The position numbers were made by a program, and so were the translations under genes. The notes beneath the pieces were generated by a model. That model worked only from the letters and a program-made list of their open reading frames with translations. It did not search any database and had not been told where the DNA came from. From contig NW_004624781.1 of the NCBI RefSeq assembly GCF_000247695.1, forward strand, positions 9,303,339 through 9,367,338: a stretch of DNA of 64,000 bases. Direction: 5' to 3'. The DNA comes from Heterocephalus glaber. Its lineage: Eukaryota > Chordata > Mammalia > Rodentia > Bathyergidae. This document shows positions 49,360 through 60,020 of this stretch, one piece after another. Numbering within the stretch: position 1 is the first letter of the stretch; each line of letters begins with the position of its first letter.

Positions 49360-50780
49360 GTGACTATACATGAAAGTTGAATATTGTTGGCAGAGTGGGG
49401 AATATGATGCTGCTGGCTGGTTGGTCTTGTCGTCTCTGGACAAACTAGTGAAGGAAAACAAGCTCAAAACATCCGTAGGAAATCTAAAGTCTTCTGAGGA
49501 CATATTAATAAAGAAAAATGAGCTCAGATCGAAATTCCCAGCTCCATACACACAAAGGAAACGTAAAAGTTTCTAAGTGTCCTGGAAGAAAATCTCTTAG
49601 CCACAGGGGTGAGATTGCAGAAACCCAAACACAGGCCCTCATAATTCGATGGGCTGAACTACAAGGAATGCTCAGCCTCAAAGGGTATCTGAAGCAAAGG
49701 TAAGGGCACTGATTGGAAGAGAATGGGATCCCTTAAACTGGGATGGAGACGTTTGAGAGGATCCTAAGTTGAGAATGTTGAGCTTCTAGATGCTAATGAG
49801 ATTATTTTGCCAGAGGAAGGGATTTCTTCACCAGCAGTGGCCTAGGAATCCCCACCCCTAACCCCTGTGGTGTTGGGCTCTCCTAGTATGCTTGAGGAAA
49901 TGAATCCTGTGTTGACCAAGCATGATAATGCTGACCTACTTCAGGACCCACCCTCACCACCTGCTTTTGCCTCTAAGCCTATAACCAGGCTCAAATGCAG
50001 AAGGCTCATAGGGTGAGGTGCACAGTGTGACCCTTGAGGAAGTCTGCTGTTCTCCCAAAGACCTTGAGTTTTCTAACTCTCACAACCAGAAGCCTGATGA
50101 GCAAGTGTGAGAATGGATTTTACAGGTGTAGGATAATGACGGCAAGAATACACACCTGGATCAGTCTGAGGTATGGGCCTGTTACGCAGGGATTCTGAAC
50201 TTAATGGAGTTCGTGGAGCAAAGAAAGGTATTAATAGTTTATTGGGCTGGTTGGCAAAAGTATGGATCAAAAGATGGCCCACTGTGAATGAGTTAGAGAT
50301 GCCTGTTATTCCATGGTTTACTGTTGATGAAGAGATTCAGAGGCTTGGGGAAATGGGAATGCTGGTGTGGGTCTGTCATGTTAAAACTAATGCTCCACAT
50401 TGGGGTGATCCAGAACATGTTCCCTTCACTAATACCTTGAGAAACAGATTTGTGAGGGGAGCACCAGCATCCCTGAAGAGCCCTGTCATTGCTCTTCTCT
50501 GTATGTCAGACCTTATAGTGGGGACCATAGTTACTCAATTGGGAAACTTAAGGGCATCCATTGGGCTTGATTGGATTCCGGAATGGCAGAGATCAAGCGA
50601 CAGCCCTTAGTTGCCAAAGGCAGGGTGTGCGCACTTAACCATAATGGACACCAGAAGCAGAACAGTGACCAGCATGGTCTAATACGTGTAGACCTATGGC
50701 TTTGGCTGAGCCACGGTGTTCCCAAAAGTGAAAGAGACAGGCCTATAAAATTTTTACTAGATTTATATAATTGAAAAAAT
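49360..50780 (+). pseudogene. ERVL gag remnant
   Basis: Successive open pieces lie at about 49,370-49,576, 49,518-49,703, 50,173-50,610 and 50,571-50,774, in all three frames. The first contains a charged, heptad-like stretch consistent with a gag coiled coil. The 50.17-50.61 kb piece has a capsid-like composition (VNELEMPVIPWFTVDEEIQR, HVPFTNTLRNRF). Several frameshifts and stops show it is dead. Assignment rests on position between primer site and protease plus sequence character; the exact ends are uncertain. Confidence 0.65.
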
Positions 50781-50979
50781 TTAAGGGCAAATGAACAGAA
50801 ACCTACTTCAAATCGTGGTAACAGGGAATTATGGCTCCTCAGCCAGTTCCCAGATTTGAGCCAGTTTACAGACCCAGAACCCCTTGAAAGAAGGGGAGCC
50901 TGGGTCCCCTTGAGGAAGAATCCTGATGCACCAAATATTTACACAGTCAATCTTTCTCCCATCCTTCCCTAGAGAGACT

Positions 50980-51280
50980 TAAGGCCTTTTGCCTGAGTAA
51001 CTACACACTGGGGGAAGGGAAATGATCAGACATTTGGGGACTACTGGACACTGGTTCTGAACTAACACTGATTCCAGGGAATCCAAAACATCACTGTGGC
51101 CTTCCGGTAAGAATAGGGGCCTATGCAAGTCAGGTGATCAATGGAGTTTTAGCAAAGATCTGACTCACAGTGGGTCCAGTAGGTCCCCAAACCCATCCTG
51201 TAGTCATTTCCCCTGCTCCAGAATGCATAATTGGGGTAGATATACTTAGTAGTTGCCAGAATCCTTGAATTGGTTCCCTA
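50980..51280 (+). pseudogene. ERVL protease remnant
   Basis: The translated segment contains the retroviral aspartic protease signature LLDTGSE, with DTG at 51,047-51,055, followed by LTLIPGNP and a downstream hydrophobic stretch. A stop codon (TGA at about 51,161) interrupts the domain. It lies between gag and reverse transcriptase, as expected. Confidence 0.75.
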
Positions 51281-51289
51281 ACCTGTAGT

Positions 51290-52135
51290 GTGAGGGCTAT
51301 CATTGGAAAGGCCAAATGGAAGCCCTCAGAGTTCCTTTGCCTGATAAAATAATAAACCAAAAGCAGTATTGGATTCCTGGAGGGATTGCAGAGATTACTG
51401 CCACCATCAAGAACTTGAAGGATGCAAGGGTGGTGGTCCCCACCCCTCTCCATTTCATTCTCCCATTTGGCCTGTGCAGAACAAGATGGATCTTGGAGAA
51501 TGATGGTAGATTACTGTAAACTGAATCAAGTGGTGACTCCGATCGCAGCTGCTCTATGAGATGTGGTTCCCTTGCTTGAGCAGATTAACATATCTCCTGG
51601 TACTTGGTATGCAGCTATTGATCTGGCAAATGCCTTCTCCGTACCTATCCATAAAGACCATCAGAAATAATTTGCTTTCAGCTGGCAAAGCCAGCAATAC
51701 AGGTTCTCTGTTCTACCTCAGGGTTATATTAACTCTCCAGTCCTATGTCACAACTTAGTTCATAGGGATCTTGATTACCTTTCTCTTCCACAAAGTATCA
51801 CACTGTTCCATTACATTGATGATGTTGTGCTGATTAGGCCAAGTAAGCAGGAAGTAGCAACCACTCTGGATTTGTTAGTAAAGCATTTGAGGACATAAGA
51901 TGGGAAATAAATCCAAGTAAAATTCAAGGTCCTTCTACCTCAGTGAAATTTCTAGGAGTCCTGTGTGTGTAGAAATATCCCTTCTAAGGTAAAAGATGAG
52001 TTGTTGCATCCAGCTCCCCCTACAACCAAAAAATAGCCACAATGCCTCTGGGCCTATTTGGATTTTGGAGACAACACATTCCTCACTTAGGTGACTTACT
52101 CCAGCCCATTTACCGAGTGACTCAGAAAGCTACTA
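51290..52135 (+). pseudogene. ERVL reverse transcriptase remnant
   Basis: RT motifs appear in order across shifting frames: a VDYCKLNQ-like segment near 51,505, AIDLANAF near 51,615, [10 protein letters not shown] near 51,710, and the catalytic YIDDV at 51,812-51,826. Stops and frame changes occur between them, so the domain is non-functional. The catalytic YIDD box itself is preserved. Confidence 0.85.
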
Positions 52136-52560
52136 ATTTTGAGTGGGGCCCAGAACAAGAAAAGACTCTGCAAACAGGTCCAGGTTGCTCTGCTACTGGG
52201 GCCATGTGACCCAGCAGATCCAATGGTACTTGACGTGTCAGTGGCAGGTAGAGATGCTGTTTGGAGTCTCTCACAGGCTCCCAGAGGTGAATCACAGTGG
52301 AGGCCTTTAGGATTCTGGAGCAAGGCTCTGCCATCATCTGCAGACAACTACTCTCCCTTTGAAAAACAGCTCCTGGCCTGCTTCTGGGCCTTAGTGGAAA
52401 CTCAACGCTTGACCATGAGACACCAGGATACCATGTGACCTGAGTTGCCTATCATGAGCTAGGTATTACCTGATCCACTGAGTTGTAAGGTTGGATGTGC
52501 ACAGCGACAGTCTATCATTACATGGAAATGGTATATATGTGACTGAGCCAGAGCAAGTCC
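52136..52560 (+). pseudogene. ERVL RNase H remnant
   Basis: Open segment 52,139-52,438 has the RNase H-like start MVLDVSVAGRDAVW, then GFWSKALPSSADNYSPFEKQ and LLACFWALVETQ, which gives the first acidic (D) and second acidic (E) positions. The frame closes after ETQRLTMRHQ, and the rest of the domain continues with breaks. Confidence 0.75.
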
Positions 52561-52589
52561 AGAAGGTACAAGTAAATTACATGAAGAAG

Positions 52590-53700
52590 TTGCCCACATG
52601 CCCACGGCTCCTCCTCCTGCCATATTGCCTTCTGCTTCCCAGCATGAGGTGTATGATATGATCAGCTATCAGAGGAAGAGAAGGCTAGGGCCTAGTTTAT
52701 TAATGATTTGGCACAATATGCAGGCACCACCTGGAAGAGGACAGATTCAGCACTACAGCTGTTTTCTAGGACATCCCTGAAGGACAGTGGTGAAGGGGAA
52801 TTTCCCAGTGGGTAGAACTTCCAGCAGTGCACCTGGTAGTACATTTTGCCTGAAAGAGAAAAGGCCAGATGTGCAACTGTATATTGATTCATGGGCTGTA
52901 GCCAATGGTCTCGCTGGATAGTCAGGAACTTGGAAGGAATATAACTGGAAAACTGGTGACAAAGATATTTAGGGAAGAGGTATGTGGATAGACCTTTCCA
53001 TATGGGCAAGGGATATAAAAATATTTGTATCCCGTGTATACACTCACCAAAAAATGACCTCAGTAGAAGAGGACTTTTAACAAGTGGATAAGCTGACCTG
53101 TTCTGCAGGTAGTGGTCAGCCTCCTTCAGCCACCCCTGTCATTGCCCAATGGGCTCATGAATAGAGCAGCCATGGTGACAGGGATGGAGGTTATGCATGA
53201 GCTTGGCAACACAGACTCCCACTCACCATGCTGATCTGGTGACAGCCACTGTGGAGTGCCCAATATGCCAGCAGCAGGGACCAACACTGAGCTCCCGATA
53301 TGGCCCCAGGGTGAACTGGTGTGAACGGGTGGCAAGTTGATTATACTGGACCCCTTTCACCATGGAAGGAACAGCACTTTGTCTTTACTGGCATAGACAC
53401 TTATTCTGGGTATGGATTTGCCTTCCCTGCATGTAATGCTTCCGCCAAAACTATCATCCATGGACTCACAGAATGCCTTATCCACTGTCATGGAATTCCA
53501 TATAGCATTACCTCCCACCACGGAAAACATTTTATGGCCAAAAAAGTGAGGCAATGGGCTCATGCGCATGGAATTCACTGGTCTTACCATGGTCCTCACC
53601 ATCCAGAAGCAGCTGGATTGATAGAAAGGTGGAATGGTCTTTTAAAGACACAGTTATAGTGTCAGATAGGTGGCAATAGCATGCAGAGCTGGGGTAGGGT
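52590..53700 (+). pseudogene. ERVL integrase remnant
   Basis: The core sits in the open piece 53,321-53,659. It has WQVDYTGPL (first catalytic D), GIDTYSGYGFAFPA, the region TSHHGKHF where the second D would be expected, and HHPEAAGLIERWNG (catalytic E). The second acidic residue is replaced by H. Upstream, around 53,190-53,290, are remains of a zinc-binding region with a CPICQQQG stretch in another frame. The core is broken from its N-terminal part by stops. Confidence 0.85.
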
Positions 53701-53759
53701 TCTTTAAAAGGTTGTATATGCTCTGCATCAGCATCCACTATATACTACTGTGTCTCCCG

Positions 53760-54150
53760 TAGCCAGGATTCACGGGGTCCAGGAATCAATGGGTGGAAGT
53801 GAGCATGGTACCACTCACCATTACCCCCAGGGATCCACTATCCAAATTCTTGCTTCCTGTTCCCACGACCTTATGTTCTGCTGGTTTAGAAATCCTAGTT
53901 CCAGAGCGGGGAAGGCTTGTACCAGGAGGCACAATTATACCATTGAATTGGAAGCTAAGACTTCCCCCTGGTCATTTTGGTTTCTTCATGCCTCTTTGGA
54001 AACAAGCTAAAAAGGGAGTCACGATGTTGTCAGGGGTGACTGACCCAGATTATCAAGGGGAAAATTGCACTATTACTTTACAACAGAGGGAAGGAAGAAT
54101 ACACTTGGAGTGTAGGAGATCTCCTAGTATTATGTTGCTCTGTTATTAAG
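53760..54150 (+). pseudogene. ERVL dUTPase remnant
   Basis: The open piece 53,793-54,149 contains dUTPase-like motifs: LEILVPERGRLVPGGTIIP (the conserved P-x-G-T region), RLPPGHFGFF, and GVTMLSGVTDPDYQGE, which matches the conserved GVID-DYxGE box. ERVL elements are known to carry dUTPase downstream of integrase, and its presence here agrees. No env follows. It is in a different frame from integrase. Confidence 0.78.
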
Positions 54151-54672
54151 GTAAATGGGAAACTACAATAACCTAATCTAGGCAGAATGACAAATGGCCC
54201 AGAACCTTCAGGAATGAAGGTATGGCTCACTCTACTAGGGAAAGAACCAAGACCTGCTGAGGTGCTTCCTGAAGGCCAAGGGAATACAGAAGGGGTAGTA
54301 GAAGAAGGTAGTTCTTACTATAATAATTTTTTTTAGAAGGTAGTTCTAAATACCACTTATGACCCCATGATCATCTGCAGAAACGATAATTGTATTTGTA
54401 CTAGTTCTTGCTTAATATGATTCTAATGTAATATAATGTTGATAGATTTAATACTGGTTCTTAAGGATTGTTAAACCTATGTTACAATGTTCAAGTTATG
54501 AAATATTAAGAGTAAGAGTCACCCAAAGAAAACTTGCTATTTCTGGGAGGAAATTAGTGCGTTTCTGTTTGTACTCTGGGTAGTTATAACATGTTAGGCG
54601 TAATTATAAACCTGTCTTTGTATCTGGAGACTGGTTGAAAGAAATGTGTCTGGTTGTCAAGTTGACAAGAGG
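54150..54672 (+). other. ERVL 3' internal spacer and polypurine tract
   Basis: AT-rich non-coding remainder between dUTPase and the 3' LTR with no recognisable env. A short purine-rich stretch (ACAAGAGG) directly precedes the LTR at 54,673 and may be the decayed polypurine tract. Confidence 0.5.
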
Positions 54673-55105
54673 TGGATTGTGTCAACTTGAGTAAGAGAAA
54701 CTTAACTAAATTGGCTCGGAAAACCCACCCTAGGGTGGCTTGTCACCTGGATGGTATAAAGGGGAAATGAAGACGGATGAATCTGCTTCTATTTCTTCAG
54801 AAGAGCTCCAGTCTTCGCCCTCACCTTGGACATCATCTTCTGGCCTTCAGCACAAACCCTTCAGCTTCCAGGTCAGATCCTTCAGCCTTCTATCACAGAC
54901 CCATTGGCCTCCTGATATGGACTCATATGGGACACTGCCATGAGCTTCAGACCTTCGTCTGGATCCTTCAGATCTCCAGTGCGCAGTCAGACCCTCTGCA
55001 TTCTTCCACATTTGATTGGCCATTGTAAGTCAATCTTGTAAATTCTTTTATATATTTGTATATTTTGTATTATATCTGTTTCTCTAGTAAACACTGACTG
55101 ATACA
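54673..55105 (+). repeat. 3' LTR of the ERVL provirus
   Basis: About 433 bp starting near TGGATTGTGTCAACTTGAG and ending CACTGACTGATACA. The first bases relative to the 5' LTR seem to have been lost or altered, so the left end is uncertain by about 10-15 bp. It holds two stretches absent from the 5' LTR, near 54,960-54,988 and 55,025-55,065. Confidence 0.82.
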
Positions 55106-56214
55106 CGTAGTAACACCTCACCTTAGAAATTAGAATACAAAATCATGGTTCAGAGTTCAAGGCCTCAGTCATTTGAAGATTTTTTTCGTTAGACCCTAAG
55201 GCTGTATATTTAATAATTGTTCACAAACCCCCTGCAATTTCATGAAAACTACAAATATCCTCCACAATCTTTTTTTTGGCTGGAGGTTTGCAAGTAGCCT
55301 ACCTGAGAGCGTTATTCAGTTCTCCTTGCTGCTGACTGGCTGCTGCCCTATAAGGGCATCTCAGGCAGATGCACCAGCATTCCCGCATCATAACAGGTTG
55401 CTGTACTATGTGAAGCTATCTTGAGTGTTCTCTGTTTTGTTCTTAAAGCCCTAAGATGCTGCCAAAACACCCTGCACCTTCTAAGGCTTTATTAATACAC
55501 TATTTTATTAAATTACATGATTGTGTGAGTAATCAAACCCATTTTTAGGGCTTGAACTAAAATAGTCATTTTTCTGACAATATCTGAAATTTGTGGTTTT
55601 CACAATTCCTGGGTGCTCTAGGAACATAACCCCTGTGAATTTTGGGGACCCATGGTAGTCTGTCAAGTTTAGTTAAAAGCCTACACTTTAAATTTTCCTT
55701 AGGGAAAGCAGTTTTAGTGTTGATTATTTTCTAGAAACAGAAACTGGAGCTGCCCCTCCCTTCTGGACCCAGAGCCCAGAAGATCCTCAGCCTCAGCCTT
55801 GCCTAGTGTTTTGTGTTCGTGAACGTTTTATTTTCTCATTCCATCTTTTATATTTCATGCTGTACATTTAGAATGGGAGAGTGGTACATAAGAGCATGAC
55901 TCTACTGTGACATCTTTGGCTTAGCTTTGTATTAATTTGAAAGTTGTATATTTATTTGCAGCCAAATTTACTAAACTGGTATATATTTTTATGTGATATT
56001 TTATTTACCAAACTGCATTGATAAAACTGCTTGCCACTAACCGTTTTTTGTCATTGATAAAGAGATAGATACATAATGGAGTATCTATCTACTAATATAG
56101 TAATATAGTATCTATCTACAAATACAGCTCAGTTTGAAGTAAGTTCTATCAGTTAATGGTTTGTGACCTTGGGAAAAAATATAATAACTTCTATATAATA
56201 GGATTTGGGGTTTT

Positions 56215-56345
56215 TTTTATTGCTTTTTTGCCCCTTGCTTTGAGACAGGGTTTAAAGTTTTCCAGGCTGGGTTTGAATTTGCAATTCTCCTGTCTCAACC
56301 TCCCAAGTAGCTAGGATTACAGTTGTGAGCCACTATCCCTAGGCA
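56215..56345 (-). repeat. B1 SINE
   Basis: TTTGAGACAGGGTTTAAAG, CTCAACCTCCCAAGTAGCTAGG; diverged. Confidence 0.75.
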
Positions 56346-56464
56346 GGGTTGTTTTGAAGATAAAATGAGATTACATATCCAAATGCTTAGAGCTTTTTTT
56401 TTTTTAAGTCAAAAATGGGTCTTCCCTATTTAAGTACGTTCAAGTTCTATTTCCCCCCCAAATT

Positions 56465-57010
56465 TACCCATCTCATTAGCACACCAGAGACAGTTGTATT
56501 AACTATTACTGCAAAACAAGCCACCCCCAAATTTAATGGTTTAAAATAATGATTTATTACTTTTTATGGTCATGTAGGTTGACTGGTTATTCTGATCTCA
56601 CCTAGGTTTACTCATGTGGCTGGCTGCCTTCAGCTGCAGGGGCAGATAGACTGGAAAGTCCAGGATAGCTTTAGTCACATGTCTGGCAGCTGGGGCATCT
56701 CAATCCCTGAGTAAGCTAGTCTGGCTCCCTGATGTGGCACATTTGGAAGAGTGTTCTCAGAGAAGGAAGATAGAAGCTTGAAGGTCTCTTAAAACCAAAA
56801 AGCAGGAACCACTACATTCTATGGGTTAAACCAAGTCAAAGCCAGCCCAGCTTTAAGGGAGTGGAGAAATAGCTCCACCTTTGGATGGAAAGAGTAGCAA
56901 AATCACTTTGCAAAATTCCATGGACAACAGAATGAGAAGAAATTGTGACCATTAAATAATTTGCTACTCTTGGGAGAACTACAAAAGTTACCAGGCTTAT
57001 TCATTCTCTA
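56465..57010. repeat. ancient mammalian interspersed repeat, unclassified
   Basis: Starts AACTATTACTGCAAAACAAG, then AATGGTTTAAAATAATGATTTATTA, GTCATGTAGGTTGACTGG and CAGCTGCAGGGGCAGATAGAC. The pattern is typical of an old mammalian repeat, perhaps LTR or DNA-transposon derived, but I cannot name the family. Confidence 0.4.
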
Positions 57011-57089
57011 ATCCATGATCACATTCACAATCAAGTCTCTGTTTTTCATGATCTGAATTAGCACAGGAAAGGGAAATTTAAAGGAAATT

Positions 57090-57560
57090 CAACTGACAAA
57101 TCAATATATAAAAATATCTCTAACTTCATTAACAGTAGATAAATGCAAATAAAAATCATACCATTTTCCATTCACTATATACTAAAGACATCAAAAAGAT
57201 GTTAAAATGTTGCCATACAAACAACAGTTAGGCTCAACCATATGAAATTATCCACATTCCAGTGTTTTTGACATACAAGAGCAGGAACTTCATGAGTTAA
57301 CCAAGAAAATGATTCCCTACAGCACTATTAGAGTAAAAAGAATGGATAATGCAGTGTGGCTGTGATACATAATGTTTTACAGCAGTTACAATAAACTGGA
57401 TTTCTAAGAATTCACAAGGTCACAAAAAACAATGTTGAAGTAATATAGAAAACATGTACGCTATGACTTTGTGCAAAAATAAGCAACAATATTATGTATT
57501 AGACATGGATATGTAGCTGTGAAAGAATCTAACAATGAAGTGGGAAGATACACACCAGCT
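57090..57560 (+). repeat. ancient L1-like fragment
   Basis: Diverged L1 ORF2-like landmarks (AAATATCTCTAACTTCATTAA followed by TAAATGCAAATAAAAATC, then GAATGGATAATGCAGTGTGG). No coding potential remains. Confidence 0.5.
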
Positions 57561-57708
57561 CCTGGTGGCACTTGCCTGCTAGGCAAAGGAAGTGGAGCTT
57601 CGAGTAGTAGTTAAGAGTCTTCAGCCTTATTTCTTGTCTTCTATTTTTTATTATTTTAAATTGAAGAAAATTTGACTAAAGGTTAACATTTTAATTGTGG
57701 GTATTAAA

Positions 57709-57862
57709 GCCAGGACTGGTGGTGCATGACTGTAATCCCAACAAGCTGGGAAACAGAGGCAGGAGGATTCCAAGTTTGAGCTCAGCCTGGGCAATTTACT
57801 GAGATCCTGTTTCAAAAAAAAGTTTTAAGAAGCTTTGGGTTCAATCTCTAGTACTGGAGCAG
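57709..57862 (+). repeat. B1-ID dimer, ID part shortened
   Basis: B1 (GCCAGGACTGGTGGTGCATG to GATCCTGTTTCAAAAAAAA), then a short ID tail (GGGTTCAATCTCTAGTACTGG). Confidence 0.75.
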
Positions 57863-58022
57863 GGGGACAGATATTGGGAATATGGGTATTTGTCATGTGA
57901 ATCTTTTGTGCACATAAAGTTCTACAAAAGATCAGTTTGACACAAGAAAAGTAAAGCAAATCATTTGTAGCTAAGGAACATTTGCACAGGCTGTGGGTTT
58001 TGATGACAAAAAAACAAGAACA

Positions 58023-58107
58023 GGGTCGGGGATTTAGCTCAGTGGTTTCACTGCCTGCTGCACAAGTGCAAGGACCCAAGTTCGATCCCCAGTACCAAAA
58101 ACAAAAC
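58023..58107 (+). repeat. ID-type SINE with target duplication
   Basis: GGTCGGGGATTTAGCTCAGTGG to CGATCCCCAGTACC, between AAAAAAACAAGAACA copies ending at 58,022 and 58,122. Confidence 0.9.
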
Positions 58108-58307
58108 AAAAAAACAAGAACAACAGAACAAAAAATAATACCCCCCAAATAAGAGAAACTTTAGTTGTTCTTTCCCCTAATATAAAGGGTCAGTCATCCT
58201 TAAGAGATAACCACTCTGGGGTATATGCAACATTCTTTATCAATACTGTGCCTGACAGAATTAGGTAAGAAAAGAAGCTATGATAAAAATATCAAAGACA
58301 AATTCTT

Positions 58308-58374
58308 TTTTTTTGGGGGGGGGTACCAGGGATCGAACTCGGGTCCTTGCGCTGAGCTAAATTCCTGGCCACCG
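58308..58374 (-). repeat. ID-type SINE, internally deleted, with target duplication
   Basis: GGTACCAGGGATCGAACTCGGG joins directly to GCGCTGAGCTAAATTCCTGGCC, lacking about 25 internal bases. Flanked by AAGACAAATTCTT at 58,295-58,307 and 58,375-58,387. Confidence 0.9.
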
Positions 58375-58875
58375 AAGACAAATTCTTAATGGGGGAGGGT
58401 TGGGTCTGTGAACCCCAGTTGCTTGTGTTAGCTCGTTTTCTGAGAAGGTTCATAGTTCCCAGAGCTTTGACAAGAATCCTAAAAAATCTTAACAAAAATT
58501 AGTCTAAATTCACAGGGCTCTTTACAGTCCATGGATCCTCCTGAACCTTTGGCTGAGCCACACTGCACTTCTCCCTGATGACAATTCTTTTCCTTCATCT
58601 TTCTCTCCCCATTTAAATAGCAGCTGTTTGGTGGCCGCAGGCATCTGGTCTGTGGTCTGTGTGCAAAGGCGCAACCACTTACTTACATTGCTATCACATG
58701 ATCAAATTAAAAAGCTGGATCATGTTGTATGAGAAAAAATTATACTAATTTGATTTGCTTTTCATCACAATATCCAATGCATGTTTAAATTTTAAAATAA
58801 TATTAAAAGATATGGCATTTTTATATTCATCAAAGAGAGCATGGACTGAAAATATGAAAAACATGAATACATAAC

Positions 58876-58911
58876 CTACACTTGATCTTAGCCAAGAGGC
58901 CGAGAAGCGAT
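58876..58911 (-). pseudogene. U2 snRNA 5'-end retro-fragment
   Basis: On the minus strand it reads ATCGCTTCTCGGCCTCTTGG then CTAAGATCAAGTGTAG. This corresponds to nucleotides 1-36 of U2 snRNA with one mismatch. Sequence beyond nt 36 is absent and there is no A-tail. The flanks ATGAATACATAACCT (58,863-58,877) and ATGAATACATGACCT (58,910-58,924) form a near-perfect duplication. It is a 3'-truncated snRNA pseudogene of the short, flanked-by-repeats class and cannot be a functional U2 gene. Confidence 0.92.
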
Positions 58912-59734
58912 GAATACATGACCTAATGATTAGGAGAAGCCAGAAAGAAACAGGGATGAAATGGATCTGCTTTAAGGGCTGCTTTCTTTACAATTCAATC
59001 AACCCAGAGACATCCTTTACTTTTATAAACTGGAAAGTGAAGAAACAGATTTAGAGCACAGAATTACAGAAAAAAAAAACCCTCTTATTTGAGTATGTAA
59101 AAGCTTTGATTTCTTGAGTTTTCCTAACTTCAGTGGTGCACTAATAATCTCCAGTATACACCATCTATGGCTGCTACAACAAAATATCTAATGTCGACAC
59201 TACAATAAACCATCTGCAGAGCCAGTCTTCAAGGTAGTGCCCAATGAGGGCCAAGCTTTTGATATCTAAACTTTTGTACAGTCCTTTCTCACACTGGATC
59301 AGCATTGGTCTCTATGACCAACAGAATTTGACATATGTGATGGCATAGGACTTCCAAAGGATAGATTACAGAAAGTATGTGGCTTTTGCTTAGTTCTCTC
59401 TTCAAATCATTCACTCTGAGGGAAGCCATAGCTCAATTAAGCTGACCTATGGAGAGGCCCATGTGGTAGGAAACCGATATCTCTTGCCAAAAATCTATCA
59501 ACAACAGAGGCCTCTGGCATGAGTGAGCCATCATGCAATCAGATGCTCCAGCCTACTAAACCTTCAGATAACTGAAGCCCCTTCTGACATCTTGTCTGCA
59601 ACCTTACAAGAAACTATGAGCTAGAACCACCCAATTAACTTGCTCTTAAATGTCTGGAACACAGAAACAGAGATAACTTTTGGGGTAAGTTTTTTATGCA
59701 GCAATGGATAATGCAACTAATATACACTATAAAA

Positions 59735-60020
59735 GGGAAATGCTCAGACACAAAAGGCCACATATTGCATGATTCCATTTGCACAAAATACCCAAAATAG
59801 GGAAATCTAAAGCGATAGAAAGTCAATTGTTTGGTTGCCAGGGGCTGAAAGTAGAAAATAGGGAGCAAATGTTAATGGGTATAAAGCTTTTTTGGGGGGG
59901 TGAAAATGTTCTGAAATTAGATAGTGGTATTGAGTGTAAAATCTTCTGAATATACAAAACTCGTGTATGCTTTAAAGTTTAAAGGGTTACTTATTGTAAG
60001 TGAATTGTGAATTATATGAG
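59735..60020 (+). repeat. ancient L1 3' UTR (L1ME-like)
   Basis: Contains landmarks of old L1 3' ends: CACATATTGCATGATTCCAT, GTTTGGTTGCCAGGGGCTG, GAAAATGTTCTGAAATTAGA and GTGAATTGTGAATTATATGAG. Confidence 0.75.

Larger units (their letters stand above)
48643..55105 (+). mobile_element. ERVL (class III) endogenous retrovirus, near full length, decayed
   Basis: A 6.46 kb provirus with two related LTRs, a tRNA-Leu primer site, and gag-pro-RT-RNaseH-IN-dUTPase in the ERVL order, with no env recognisable between dUTPase and the 3' LTR. It starts TGTGATGG and ends CA. The flanks are cctag on the left and cgtag on the right, a 4/5 match to a 5-bp target duplication. The two LTRs differ by many substitutions and several indels, so the insertion is old. 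Every gene is interrupted by stops and frameshifts, so no functional protein is expected. It lies downstream of RPS27L in the same orientation, between RPS27L and LACTB. Confidence 0.9.

Noticed and set aside
52096..53009. Several minus-strand open frames in the ERVL region
   Set aside because: They are antisense shadows of RNase H and integrase remnants on the plus strand.
54150..54672. Possible env gene between dUTPase and the 3' LTR
   Set aside because: About 520 bp, AT-rich, no signal peptide, no long frame; ERVL elements normally lack env.
58876..58911. Functional U2 snRNA gene
   Set aside because: Only the first 36 nt are present; Sm site and 3' stem-loops are missing, and target duplications mark a retro-insertion.
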